Part shown: positions 54,601 through 62,800 of the stretch, in pieces | Numbering within the stretch: the stretch's first letter is position 1 | How the letters are laid out: every line of letters starts with the position of its first letter | NCBI RefSeq assembly: GCF_017377395.1 | Contig: NZ_CP061800.1 | Coordinates: 5,663,633 to 5,727,632 of the forward strand | Direction: 5' to 3' | DNA length: 64,000 nucleotides | Source of the DNA: Desulfonema magnum | Lineage (GTDB): Bacteria > Desulfobacterota > Desulfobacteria > Desulfobacterales > 4be13 | Notes under the pieces: model-generated | The model's input: only the letters and a program-made list of their open reading frames with translations | What the model was told of the DNA's origin: nothing | Databases searched by the model: none | Made by a program: the position numbers and the translations under genes

Positions 54601-54890
54601 ATGAACTTGACCAGCACACTGGAGACGTTTCTGTATGAATGCGACTGGATAAATTCCACACTTTCCAAACCATCCAGGGCATCTTCTATCTTTGCCGTGA
54701 CCAGTTGCTCCACATCCTCGGCCGAGGCTCCGAAATAGGTGGTGGAGATAAAAACTTTGCCAATATCCACTGTGGGCATGTTCTCAACCGGTATGGTGAG
54801 TATGCTGAATATCCCGGCGATGACAAGGATAACAAAGATAACGTTGATAAATACAATTTGTCTGATGGAAAATTTGACGACAGCTTTCAT
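51654..54890 (-). CDS. RND-family efflux transporter (inner-membrane pump)
   Basis: 1078 residues of the HAE1/AcrB-type resistance-nodulation-division fold. Twelve membrane segments appear in the usual 1+5, 1+5 arrangement, with large periplasmic loops after TM1 and TM7. IPVENMPTVDIGKVFISTTYFGASAEDVEQLVT is the N-terminal signature, FVLVTGIMVDDAVIIMENIFRHLQMG the TM4 proton-relay region, and GVAVNDSLLMLDFMN the matching TM10 segment. The usual adaptor (MFP) and TolC genes are not next to it. The B12-radical SAM gene follows 36 bp later. Its substrate is unknown; it may be lipid or a natural product instead of a drug. Confidence 0.92.
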   Translation of the reverse strand: MKAVVKFSIRQIVFINVIFVILVIAGIFSILTIPVENMPTVDIGKVFISTTYFGASAEDVEQLVTAKIEDALDGLESVEFIQSHSYRNVSSVLVKFIDDSDYKDLYDELRFRALNIKDELPAGADEPVFFYLDTHAWIPVVVVNITGNIPPTSLKLFADELKARLINLPDVQNVEISEAYDKEFHVSVDPAKLRKFGITFNQVANAVRSANTKIPTGRFRTKSAEYMLDAGKKLRSQEEVLNIVVRRDGDGNFIRVRDLVTNARISYRDPSRIPSVNGENTLSLRVIKEEQGNAVTLSEQIKTISRNFEMVHKKDGIKIVFTNDSTIEINDSVNTLGGNLILGMFLVTLLLWLTLGFRNAMLTAIGIPFAFLCTIIIMHLSQVSLNTISLFSFVLVTGIMVDDAVIIMENIFRHLQMGKTKKDAVTDGTAEVMLPVITSALTTVLAFLPMLIMSGSTGEFFAQIPKTVAFALVASLFEALFILPIHVLDWGPKRIKGHAATEDEDPYHHLKSGLFSPLWKLYRWTVTTLLNHKIFAFSFIIGLFLVAMTILVLSVSGIMPLIKVEFFPGNYFRYHVTIALPVGTAIEKTDIVVRDISDYIMSLGEDQAQSALGSAGHYEDEDYQNHTAHYYGQIIVTLPEEKERNFPENPEDDPMIHLDYIRDKLKAYIAQKYSDSALGPVVRVFPESDGPPTGKPVNIRVTGFTIEDALKATDTIMAYMRTEPELADLTDLDDDRPDFHKTVKYQPRQETVFEYGLLPGNVTALVAGALNGHHVGEFRTIDEEVDLMVRLARKDDKGNVRGAGLSDPTDILDVPVVEHSASPVLLRDLVDISYEQEATVRSRYKGKPTVTITSDIKAGAQLSPARAQVLVNRFFKEKADQFAGVSISFGGEFESTSRSYTSLTFAFFIALMGIYMVLASQFNDYFQPMIIISAVPFALIGVVMGLFFTRTTFTIGSFMAVVGLAGVAVNDSLLMLDFMNTRLRRGRPLRDAVIEGCAARMRPVLITTVTTMLGLLPMAIGIPRKSISWAPMATAFVAGLSSATILALLFIPLEYEFFENLKMSFRRRLKARKSKIEI

Positions 54891-54950
54891 TTCAGTTACC
54901 AGTTATAGTTTTCAGTTCAGTAGCGGAGCATAAATTTTCTGATACCTGCC

Positions 54951-55022
54951 TGGAAAAGAAACCCAGGGTTTTCCCCGGGATGAAGCGATCTTCTTCGTAG
55001 GAAAAAGCCGGGTTTATCTTCC
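54951..55022. repeat. AAGCCGGGTTT palindromic element
   Basis: GGAAAAGAAACCCAGGGTTT... faces GGAAAAAGCCGGGTTTATCT. It sits between the phosphatase stop and the RND start, with nothing else recognised in this 289-bp gap. Confidence 0.75.
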
Positions 55023-55179
55023 GTCTGGGTTGGATGATGTTCGGGTTTGTTCCGGCGTAATTTTTTTACCTTGGAAAAGCCATATAGAAAAAAATTTTCG
55101 AATTGGCAAATCCGAACCAGCTCTCTACAGCATTTCTCAATCTGACAAGAGCGGCCAAAGGGATTTTAATCTGTTGATA

Positions 55180-57063
55180 TTATTTAACCTTCAGAATAAG
55201 CATCGTCATATCATCAAACTGGGGCATACCCGTCTGAAACGCTTTTACATCTGCGATTAATCTTTTGCACATCTCCCGGGCAGACATATCCGCATATTTG
55301 TCAAGGAGTTGTTCCAAGCGTTCTTCTCCGAATTCCTCATCATTCCTATTTATGGCCTCGGTCATTCCGTCCGTGTAAAGAACAATGGCATCCCCTTTGT
55401 GCAGATCAATTTCAGCCCGCCCCATCTCCATGCCGTCCATCATCCCCGCGATCATGGTTTTCATGCCGGGCAACATTTGAAATATGCCATCGGTATCCTG
55501 TGATGATTTTACATAAGGCATATTATGTCCCGCGGTGGAATAAACCAGATGCCCGCTTTTCTTATTAAGCACACCGTAAAAGAGGGTGATAAACATATTT
55601 GATCCCTGATCCAGAGCCACAAGCCGGTCATTAAACTCAGTCAGCACTTTGTCCGGCAGATGTTCCTGTGAAATGAGGGTCCGAAACAATGTCCGACTTG
55701 CTGCCATAAACAGGGCCGCGGGAACCCCCTTTCCGGAAACATCACCAATGACCATTCCGTAATGATCATCATCTATCTGGAAAAAATCAAAATAATCTCC
55801 GCCCACTTCCCGTGCGGGATCACATTTTCCCCAGACCTCGATTTCTTCTAATTCAGGAAATTTTTTGGGAAGAAAACTTTCCTGAATATCCTTTGCCAGC
55901 TTGAGTTCGCTTTCCGCTCTCTCCTTGGCTTTGGTGGTCTCTTCAAGCTCCTTCATGTGCTGTCGGAGATCTTTCACCATTTTATTGAACGCCAGGGAAA
56001 GCTCACCGATTTCATCTTTGTGACCTTTGGTTTCAATTCTGACAGAAAGATCACCTTGTGAAATAATACGCGCTCCCCGGGTCAGCCGGCGCAGGGGTCT
56101 TGTCAAAGACACAGAAACAATAACGGCCCCGGCCACGGCAAAGGAAAAGCCGATAACTATCCACAAAAGCAATCTCTGTTCCATCTGCCTGACTGCCAGA
56201 TAGGCATCGGTCTCGCTTTTTTCAACAATGACGCTGAGGAGAGGCGTTTCAACAAAGGGTTTCAGGCTTGGGAAAGCATACGCGCCAAGCATTTTTTTTT
56301 TATCAGGCCCAATATAAAGCTGCGTGCCAATGGTATCTGTGTCAGCATGCCATCGGTCTTTTGCAGCCGCTGCAATGGAGTACTGGCTGATATCCGTTCT
56401 TGACGGATCAAATATCTTACGCCCGTCAGATTCAATCAGGATGATGGCATCTGTTTTTGTTTTGATAAACGAATGATTTTCAATTCGTTTCTTTATTCTC
56501 TCAAGATTCAGCCGGGCTGAAAGTGTTGCAGGACGGCCAAAGGTTCGTTCATCCAGCCCGAGGATCACGGTCATGAGCCATGCGTCTGCTTCCCGAAGAT
56601 AAGTGAGTCCCCCTGCAAACACTGCTTTCTGCTTCTGTAATGCGGCAATTTGGCCGGATGTCAGCATCAATGTTCGAGCAGGATCAAGAGATGCTTTTTT
56701 CAACCGGGTCGAAAACTTCTCCTGGGTGACAAAAAGGGGGTGTTCAATACCTTCCACGGAAATCTGAAGAGCCACAAGTCCGCTTATACTTTTCATTCCT
56801 TCGGTAAGCAGGGAAAGTTTTTCTTTGGCCCCCAGATATTCATTTTCCACGGATTTTCTGATGAGCTGAAGCGGTCCCAGCCAGGTGTGATAAAAATCAT
56901 CCTCAATATCCCGGGTGATGTCATTTGCCACAGCAATAAGATGATCCTGAGCCGAACTTTTCAATTCATCCCGGGTCATTTGGATCATGCTTCTTCCTGA
57001 TATTCCCAGAGGAATCAGTGCGAGAATAATGGAAAGGACAAGCAGTTTTGTTCTCAGGCTCAT
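55180..57063 (-). CDS. Membrane SpoIIE/RsbU-type phosphatase with HAMP domain
   Basis: 627 residues. TM1 is at residues 6-24, a periplasmic Cache-like sensor spans about 30-285, and TM2 is at about 290-312. A HAMP domain follows (SLTRPLRRLTRGARIISQGDLSV, to about 365), then a coiled linker (MKELEETTKAKERAESELKLAKDIQ) and a PP2C-type phosphatase with ESFLPKKFPE, PAREVGGDYFDFF, VIGDVSGKGVPAALFM, LYTDGMTEAIN and FDDMTMLILKVK. It should dephosphorylate a STAS anti-anti-sigma factor when its sensor binds a ligand. Its ATG overlaps the upstream kinase stop (ATGA), and a STAS gene lies just before that, so the full switch is here. Confidence 0.93.
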   Translation of the reverse strand: MSLRTKLLVLSIILALIPLGISGRSMIQMTRDELKSSAQDHLIAVANDITRDIEDDFYHTWLGPLQLIRKSVENEYLGAKEKLSLLTEGMKSISGLVALQISVEGIEHPLFVTQEKFSTRLKKASLDPARTLMLTSGQIAALQKQKAVFAGGLTYLREADAWLMTVILGLDERTFGRPATLSARLNLERIKKRIENHSFIKTKTDAIILIESDGRKIFDPSRTDISQYSIAAAAKDRWHADTDTIGTQLYIGPDKKKMLGAYAFPSLKPFVETPLLSVIVEKSETDAYLAVRQMEQRLLLWIVIGFSFAVAGAVIVSVSLTRPLRRLTRGARIISQGDLSVRIETKGHKDEIGELSLAFNKMVKDLRQHMKELEETTKAKERAESELKLAKDIQESFLPKKFPELEEIEVWGKCDPAREVGGDYFDFFQIDDDHYGMVIGDVSGKGVPAALFMAASRTLFRTLISQEHLPDKVLTEFNDRLVALDQGSNMFITLFYGVLNKKSGHLVYSTAGHNMPYVKSSQDTDGIFQMLPGMKTMIAGMMDGMEMGRAEIDLHKGDAIVLYTDGMTEAINRNDEEFGEERLEQLLDKYADMSAREMCKRLIADVKAFQTGMPQFDDMTMLILKVK

Positions 57064-57482
57064 GATTTACTGACTCTTTTCACCATACGCAATGTTTTTA
57101 TCCCCTCCTCGTCTGTCCGATATTCTACCTTATCCATGAGTTCACGGACAAAATAGATACCTAATCCCCCGACGGGCCGGTCTTCCAGAGAAGCCTCCGG
57201 ATCAGGAATCCGAGTCGCCGAGGGGTCAAAAGGTTCCCCTTTTTCATGAATTAATATCTCTATTTCGTCTGTCTTCCACTGAATAATCAGTTGAAACGTC
57301 CGAGACGGGTCTTTTTTCAGCCCGTGAATGATGGTATTTGTGCAAGCCTCATCAATCGCCAGTTGAATATCGCCGATTCCCACATCATTGAACCCGGCGT
57401 TACGCCCCGCATCAGCCGCAAGATTTCCTATTTTTGCCAAAATACGAGTATCTGCCGGAAAATCGAAGGATAGTCGTTGCAT
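57060..57482 (-). CDS. RsbW-type anti-sigma/serine kinase
   Basis: 140 residues with a GHKL ATPase fold. The N-box is QLAIDEACTNTIIHGL (Glu45, Asn49), and the G1/G2 region is IEILIHEKGEPFDP...PVGGLGIYFVRELMD. It should bind or phosphorylate the STAS protein encoded upstream. No sigma factor gene is in the window, so the output target is unknown. Translationally coupled to the phosphatase gene. A heptamer-repeat stem-loop separates it from the STAS gene. Confidence 0.88.
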   Translation of the reverse strand: MQRLSFDFPADTRILAKIGNLAADAGRNAGFNDVGIGDIQLAIDEACTNTIIHGLKKDPSRTFQLIIQWKTDEIEILIHEKGEPFDPSATRIPDPEASLEDRPVGGLGIYFVRELMDKVEYRTDEEGIKTLRMVKRVSKS

Positions 57483-57489
57483 TGTTCCC

Positions 57490-57660
57490 CCGTTGAGAAT
57501 TGAGAATTAAAAATTAAAAATTGAGAATTGAGAATTGAGAATTGAGAATTGATAGTTTCCAAATCTTCAATTCTTTCCTGTCAGACTTTTTCGAGTCTGA
57601 CGAATTTATTGGCAGGCAGGCTTTTCTCAATTCTCAATTCTCAATTCTCAATTTTTAATT
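57490..57660. repeat. Inverted pair of heptamer repeats (possible cruciform)
   Basis: GAGAATT units on the left (57490-57551) and their inverse CAATTCT on the right (57626-57655) face each other. Between them lies a hairpin GTCAGACT...AGTCTGAC (57577-57594). The whole block fills the space between the STAS gene and the kinase gene of one switch. Confidence 0.8.
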
Positions 57661-57993
57661 AAAACTTTGGGTGGCGGTCTCTGTATCATCAAAGATACTC
57701 AGAACATTGTTCAGTCCTGATATTTCAAAGACCCGGTAAACACTTGGCTGAAGTGCGGCCACATATAAATCACCTTTATGTTCGCCCCGCAGTTCTTTGG
57801 CTAACACGATAACAACCCGCAGGCCCGCACTTGCTATGAATGATACATTTTCCATGTCCAGCACAAAATGAGATATTTTCTTTTTTATTTTTTTTCGGAT
57901 GAATTCTTCCACTTTGTCAGCAGTATCCGCGTCAAAACGTCCTTCCAGGTAAACCTGGTGAACATTCCCCTGTACATTCTCTGTGATATTCAT
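57655..57993 (-). CDS. STAS-domain anti-anti-sigma protein
   Basis: 112 residues of the SpoIIAA/RsbV type. VYLEGRFDADTADKVEEFI and LDMENVSFIASAGLRVVIVLAKEL are the diagnostic parts. Ser55 in IASAGLR is the likely phosphorylation site. The usual Asp two positions ahead of GL is Ala. First gene of the unit with the kinase and phosphatase. The stop is immediately beside the heptamer repeat. Confidence 0.9.
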   Translation of the reverse strand: MNITENVQGNVHQVYLEGRFDADTADKVEEFIRKKIKKKISHFVLDMENVSFIASAGLRVVIVLAKELRGEHKGDLYVAALQPSVYRVFEISGLNNVLSIFDDTETATQSFN

Positions 57994-58047
57994 AATAAAC
58001 CTTACAAATTTTTATTGAATGGATTGAAAAAATATAAGCGAAAAAAA

Positions 58048-58129
58048 GAGTGCCAAACTTACAGCTTGGCGACACATATCTTGACAAGAAAAAGCAGATG
58101 ACAGCGCCAAACTGTAAGTTTGGCACTCC
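58048..58129. repeat. Palindromic element (GAGTGCCAAACTTACAG)
   Basis: GAGTGCCAAACTTACAGCTT and CTGTAAGTTTGGCACTCC are inverses around about 33 bases. It is related to 30066-30152 and lies between the MBL hydrolase and the STAS gene. Confidence 0.85.
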
Positions 58130-58164
58130 ATTATGACGGGTTATTCATTTCTGATAATATTTGT

Positions 58165-59106
58165 TCAAATCGTCATGTTCAGGCCCTCGAATGCAAGATA
58201 TATTTTAAGATGTGTGTCCGGCTGTCGGCAAATATCCAAATATTCATTAGCCAAATGTAATATTTCCCATAATTTTTTATCATCATAAGCAGGCTCATGA
58301 TGTGTGAAAATAAGCTTTTTTACATTTGCCTGAAGTGCCATATCAATGCCATAAAACATATTACTATGGCCCCAGTCTTCTTTTTCAATGTTTTCCAGTA
58401 ATGTAAACTGAGCATCATATATCAGGATATCCGCATTATGAAAAAAATCAGTAAACGGTTTTAATGCCTTAACCGAAAGTTCCTTGTACTCGGAATCTGT
58501 GGCATAAACAATGGTTTTATTGCCGTGTGTAATTCGATAAGCGTAACTGTCTCCCGGATGGTTGAGCCGAAATGTCCTGATCTGAAGGTCGCCAATTTGA
58601 AACTGATCCTGACCATTTAACTGAACAATTTTGAATGTTGAGAGCAATGGTACAGGGAAATACTCCGGAGCCTGCTGGCCTTCAAGACGTTTTTTTAACC
58701 CGGAGGACGCGCCATATATTGTCAGCTTATTATTCGGATTAAACGCCGGGACAAAAAAAGGGAGGCCGCTGATATGATCCCAATGGGTGTGGGTCAGTAA
58801 AATATGCGCATTGATGGGGTTCCCCATACTCATACGGACAAGATCCAGCCCTAAAAGGCGGATACCGGTTCCTGCGTCCAGAATCAGCAGTTTGTTGCCT
58901 GCCCGAACCTCCACGCATGACGTATCCCCGCCGATTATCTGCCGAATGTGTCTTGGCAGTCCTTTGATAAATGACGGTATCTGACTCTCGCATGTTAAGC
59001 CTGATTTCACTCCCAGTTGTAATAATTCTTCTATTCTGGCTGTAAGTTCAGCATTTGTCAGAGGGGACGCTATAGAACCCCGTACTCCCCAAAAGCGAAT
59101 ATTCAT
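58165..59106 (-). CDS. Metallo-beta-lactamase-fold hydrolase
   Basis: 313 residues. The metal site HTHWDH lies at residues 106-111, with downstream ligands in NHPGDSYAYRI and ATDSEYKE, and a late LIFTHHEPAYDD. The start MNIRFWGVRGSIASP is typical of the PhnP/RNase-Z-like group (GVRGS). Substrate is unknown; cyclic phosphodiester or nucleotide cleavage is common in the group. It lies 171 bp upstream of the STAS gene on the same strand, in line with a signalling role, though the two may be independent. Confidence 0.85.
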   Translation of the reverse strand: MNIRFWGVRGSIASPLTNAELTARIEELLQLGVKSGLTCESQIPSFIKGLPRHIRQIIGGDTSCVEVRAGNKLLILDAGTGIRLLGLDLVRMSMGNPINAHILLTHTHWDHISGLPFFVPAFNPNNKLTIYGASSGLKKRLEGQQAPEYFPVPLLSTFKIVQLNGQDQFQIGDLQIRTFRLNHPGDSYAYRITHGNKTIVYATDSEYKELSVKALKPFTDFFHNADILIYDAQFTLLENIEKEDWGHSNMFYGIDMALQANVKKLIFTHHEPAYDDKKLWEILHLANEYLDICRQPDTHLKIYLAFEGLNMTI

Positions 59107-59208
59107 CTCAAATCCGGCACTGACCCCTGGCCTTTCAGGACAGCGGACCTCCTCTCCTTTTGAAAGTTTTTATAAAACAACATGTTAAGAATTAAAGATC
59201 GCAAATTT

Positions 59209-59240
59209 CCAATTCTCAATTCTCAATTTTTAATTTTTTA
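59209..59240. repeat. Short heptamer repeat (CAATTCT)
   Basis: Three to four degenerate units upstream of the MBL hydrolase gene. Confidence 0.65.
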
Positions 59241-59460
59241 TCTTACAATATTTATTGAACAGATGACAACCTTAAATTTTCTTTTCAGATTAAAATGTGT
59301 TCAGCAAACCTGACACTCGATAATCAGATATTTTTTTCTGCCATTCATGCTTTCGCAGACTTCGGCAGGCTCAGTCGGGTCGTCGGACGGAATGGCACGT
59401 TGTTTGTCCGAACTAGTGCCCGACCGCGTTGATTCTGACGGGTTCTTCGGATGTAAGACA

Positions 59461-59517
59461 ATTTTTCAAATTGTTTTTCGGACAAATTGAAAAATGGTCC
59501 CGCATGATTCTCATGCG
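59461..59517. terminator. Two consecutive hairpins 3' of a hypothetical gene
   Basis: ATTTTTCAAATTGT pairs exactly with ACAAATTGAAAAAT, followed by CGCATGA/TCATGCG. They lie just past the stop of the gene at 59570 and could end its transcript. The rest of 59241-59460 is only decayed repeat sequence. Confidence 0.6.
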
Positions 59518-59569
59518 TCCGGTTTTTCCGAATTTCACCCCCTCGGAACCTATCTGGTCGGATATCAGC

Positions 59570-60082
59570 TCAAAAAATTTGATTATCGGGTGACATATGC
59601 CGAAACACTCCGGATGCTGTTTCTTCAATCTTTCTCTTTTTAATGTCTCTGTTAAAAAGTTCTGTAATTGTTGCTCTTATGTCTTCTATGTCAGGGTATG
59701 TCTTAGCAAGATATTCAGAAGACTCTTCAATTATATCTTCCAAGCTGAACTCCGCAAGCCCCTGACAAATGAAGTGATAATCGGAAATCAGGCCCAATAT
59801 GTCTCCCTTATAGGTTTCCATTGGTTCTGTATCTGAATCTGCTTTACCCGGAACTGTGCTGTTCTTTTCGGATTCAGCCACATCCAACCGTTTTGTTATT
59901 CTTTTTATATTAAAGAGTTCCATGGGAATATTACATAAAAGGGCCTCCTGGATCAGCGCATGTGCTTCATCCCTCAGCGCGTTTCCGACCTCTTTGTCTT
60001 TATTCTGGTTTTCAATCAGTCGGACTGTAAAATGGAGCGCGTTGATATAATCGGTCAGCCACTCATCATCTTTGAATTTCAT
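59570..60082 (-). CDS. Hypothetical protein
   Basis: 170 residues, acidic and probably helical (DEWLTDYINALHFTVRLIENQNKDKEVG...IEESSEYLAKTYPDIEDIRATITEL). No signal peptide, no membrane segment and no motif that I recognise. The ATG has no clear ribosome site; GGGGGCAAAT lies just upstream. It is upstream of the signalling cluster on the same strand, 460 bp away, so a shared operon is unlikely. Confidence 0.55.
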   Translation of the reverse strand: MKFKDDEWLTDYINALHFTVRLIENQNKDKEVGNALRDEAHALIQEALLCNIPMELFNIKRITKRLDVAESEKNSTVPGKADSDTEPMETYKGDILGLISDYHFICQGLAEFSLEDIIEESSEYLAKTYPDIEDIRATITELFNRDIKKRKIEETASGVFRHMSPDNQIF

Positions 60083-60641
60083 ATTTGCCCCCGGCCCGGG
60101 TCCGCATCTTGGTTTTAGTTAATTATATAAATTATGGCTTAACTCAATAATCTCTGAGGTAATCGAGCATACTGATTTTATGAATTTTGCAGAAAGCAGG
60201 GACATTAGCCACTTTCTTAAAACTGGCGTATAATTCTGATAAGGCTGAACTTGCTGAGTCTGAATCGTGTCTGCCGATCTGCCAAGCTCATGTTCATGTC
60301 CCTGCAAAACCTCAAATTCCGTCTGCCAGATATTTAATTTTATTCAATAATTAAAGCTCTATCTAATAATATAACTATACGAAAAAAACACAAATTGCAA
60401 CAGTATATTTCAAAGTAAATGGATAAAGACAGTTTAAATTCGAGGAAGGAACCTTCTTTTTCTCAACAAAGCGGGCAATTAAAAAAGACAATCAAAAAGG
60501 GCAGTCTGATTCGGATTTTTCGCTCACCTTATTCGGCAAAAAGTCTCTGAGCCAGTTCGAACAACTCTTCAGGCTTCGGGGAGGATACCGCCATCCTTCT
60601 GAATATTTAACATATTCAGCCAATGGGAGAATACTTTCTTT
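60083..60641. other. Intergenic region, no clear gene
   Basis: Part of a 1.65-kb gene-poor stretch (60083-61739). Only short ORFs without family features are seen here. It is followed by four repeat elements. Confidence 0.4.
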
Positions 60642-60733
60642 GGTAGTCTTTCAAAATGTAGCGATAAATCCCGTTCAGTCCCCCGATTATCAGCTCACTG
60701 AATCTCATTCATCACTGCTTGTGCAGGACTACC
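60642..60733. mobile_element. IS1-type MITE, copy 3
   Basis: Starts GGTAGTCTTTCAAAATGTAG and ends GTGCAGGACTACC. It is the most diverged of the three copies and has the same internal CCCGTTCAGT...CACTGAATCTC inverted repeat. Confidence 0.85.
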
Positions 60734-60755
60734 AAAAATACGTTATAGTATTCAA

Positions 60756-60900
60756 ATTTAGGTCAGTCCCGGCATGATTTTTGCGGAGGTAAGGTTACCT
60801 CGGGGAAAAAGCCGTTTCCGAGCCTGAAAAATTCGTCCTGTCTGTCGGAATCCGTCATGCAGCCTCAGCACGCAATTTTCGTGCCGGAACAAACCTAAAT
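60756..60900. repeat. 145-bp inverted-repeat element
   Basis: The left end ATTTAGGTCAGTCCCGGCAT and the right end GTGCCGGAACAAACCTAAAT are imperfect inverses. Its ends match no other element in the window. Confidence 0.65.
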
Positions 60901-60949
60901 CTGACAATTATATAGTGATCACTGGCATAAATTATGCTTTCTGAAAATC

Positions 60950-61055
60950 GGATTCCTGCTTTCGCAGGAATGACAGGCCGGTGATAGTATTCTGAAATTC
61001 TGAAATGACAGGCATTCTGTCCGAACCAGGTTAGAAAACCTGATCATTGAGTATC
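60950..61055. repeat. Decayed half copy of the 159-bp palindrome
   Basis: GATTCCTGCTTTCGCAGGAA, TCCGAACCAGGTTAGAAAAC and TGATCATTGAGT match the right half of 25572-25730 in order. The left half is missing. Confidence 0.7.
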
Positions 61056-61246
61056 AGTACCTTATCCTGTCTCAAATTTTTTCTTTAAATTTACTATTGC
61101 AAAAATTCTGAATATAAGTTTAAATAAAATCGTTTGTTTATTATCTGATGATTTATTTTAAGTTTAAATTGCAGGTGGATAAGAAAAAACTCTGAAAATA
61201 TTGAAACATAATCAGCAGTTCAAAAATGACTGAAAATTCAAGCATT

Positions 61247-61330
61247 ATTCGTAGTCTCGCCTTCAGGAAGTCTTTATAATAAGATAGTTGCAATCATGTG
61301 ACAGACCCCCCTGAAAGCGGAAGTACGAAT
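61247..61330. repeat. Decayed copy of the 59-bp palindrome family
   Basis: ATTCGTAGTCTCGCCTTCAGG faces CCTGAAAGCGGAAGTACGAAT about 40 bp further on. The outer bases are those of the perfect palindrome at 28842, with many changes inside. Confidence 0.55.
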
Positions 61331-61739
61331 TTTTTTAATCTGCTGATAATTCACAATTTCAGATGAAACGTATTAACTTTGCACATCGTAAACCTTGCAC
61401 CGCACCGGAGAGAGCCTCTATGATCTCTTATTATAACCCACCGTGCTATTTATCAGAAGATTTAATAATATCAGGCAGCGGTTCTCCACACAAACATGCC
61501 ATTGCTTTTTATACCCATATAACCTACTTATATCACAGAAAAATTCACAGATTAAAAAATTTACAAAAAGTCAGGAAAGCTTCCCTGAACACGGTCAATG
61601 ATTCAAGCCGAATCAACAATTCATCACAAGCAAGACAACTTAATCCGTTTTTTTTACTTAGCCCCCGGCATCGGACAATGTAACGGTTGGTGATTGAAAA
61701 ACTGCCTTTAATGGATAAAAAAAAATAGGAGAACAAGGA

Positions 61740-62222
61740 ATGGATAAAACTGTATCTTTCGAATATTATATCAGGCCATTATGGTATGTGGTCGGGGAAA
61801 TACGGGACAAAGTGGAAGCCCTTTTGGAATTTGAAAACTCACTGAATGACGCATGTAAAATGGTTTCCTCTGAATTGCTTGAAAATGCCCTTAAATACGG
61901 TACCTGTCTTAAAAGAGGGAGTGACACAAGGTTTGAATTTACCGCAGATGAAAAACAAATTAGGATTGAAGTTTCTAATGATATCTACTCAGAGGACGAT
62001 TACAAGTCGTTAAAAGATAATATTGATCAGATTAATGCATCAGATAATGTCAGAAACCTTTATATCGAGCGGCTCCGGCTGATGATGGAAAATACAAAAA
62101 TGGTCAAAAGCCAGCTCGGTTTGTATCGTATCACTTACGAAGGCAAGTTTAAACTGAGTTACCAGCTTGAAGATACAAGATTAACCATCACAGCAATCAG
62201 GGAATTAGAAAGCAAAAACTGA
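61740..62222 (+). CDS. Histidine-kinase-like ATPase fold protein (anti-sigma-like)
   Basis: 160 residues. SSELLENALKYG (about 43-54) is an N-box of the GHKL type, but the glycine boxes of an active ATPase are not clear. A similar protein is paired with a STAS-like one in cyanobacteria (the Slr1658/Slr1659 type), and here too the next gene is STAS-like. So this probably binds and regulates a partner. GGAGAACAAGG precedes the ATG. No phosphatase lies in this pair, so the switch may use the phosphatase at 55-57 kb or none. Confidence 0.65.
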   Translation: MDKTVSFEYYIRPLWYVVGEIRDKVEALLEFENSLNDACKMVSSELLENALKYGTCLKRGSDTRFEFTADEKQIRIEVSNDIYSEDDYKSLKDNIDQINASDNVRNLYIERLRLMMENTKMVKSQLGLYRITYEGKFKLSYQLEDTRLTITAIRELESKN

Positions 62223-62287
62223 GCATAAAATGAAATCCCTCCGGCTTTGATTTCCTAATCTCTCTGATAAATTGAAAGGAATAGTCT

Positions 62288-62644
62288 ATGAAAAATTTTG
62301 ACAATGGGTATCTGCAAATCATTTTAACTCGGAAGGGGGGCGCTGTTTCAATGTCCTGGCAGGGAAAAAGCGACGACAGCAATCCGTCCGTATCTCTGAA
62401 TCCGTATTTGGAGCAGCTTGTTAATGAATTAAAAGGAGATGAACTGTTCATTGAATATAACACATTGAAATATATGAATTCATCAACGGTAATGCCGATC
62501 ATGCAGTTCATGAAAAATCTGGAGGCGGGCGGGATTAAGACCATGATCACCTATGATTCCGGTTCTGATTGGCAGAGAGCCACATTTTCAGCGTTGCAAG
62601 CCCTGTCCTGCATTATGAACAATATTACGGTAAAAGCGATTTGA
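62288..62644 (+). CDS. STAS-like regulator (Slr1659 type)
   Basis: 118 residues. Conserved positions of the type are SWQGKS..., LNPYLEQLVNELKG, YMNSSTVMPIMQFMKNL and YDSGSDWQRATFSALQAL. The serines in MNSSTV occupy the place of the STAS phosphoserine. It lies 65 bp after the GHKL-like gene with AAAGGAA upstream of its ATG, so the two form an operon. Likely function is anti-anti-sigma-type signalling; the pathway output is unknown. Confidence 0.7.
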   Translation: MKNFDNGYLQIILTRKGGAVSMSWQGKSDDSNPSVSLNPYLEQLVNELKGDELFIEYNTLKYMNSSTVMPIMQFMKNLEAGGIKTMITYDSGSDWQRATFSALQALSCIMNNITVKAI

Positions 62645-62800
62645 TATAATATTCACTTTAATATCAAATTTTACTGAAATCATACCTTCTAAATTCGTAT
62701 TTAAATGAGGGATCAGAGAGTGATTAATGCCTCATCAGAGGAGACATATTTGTAACTCAGCTGTCCTATCAGCCGTCCAAAGCTTCACTAAAGACATAAG

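Noticed and set aside
59413..59628. A 71-codon minus-strand ORF
   Set aside because: It spans the hairpins downstream of, and the 3' end of, the hypothetical gene at 59570 in another frame, with no independent support.
61363..61683. A 106-codon ORF on the plus strand
   Set aside because: No ribosome site, no family features, odd composition and a position among repeat elements; probably chance.
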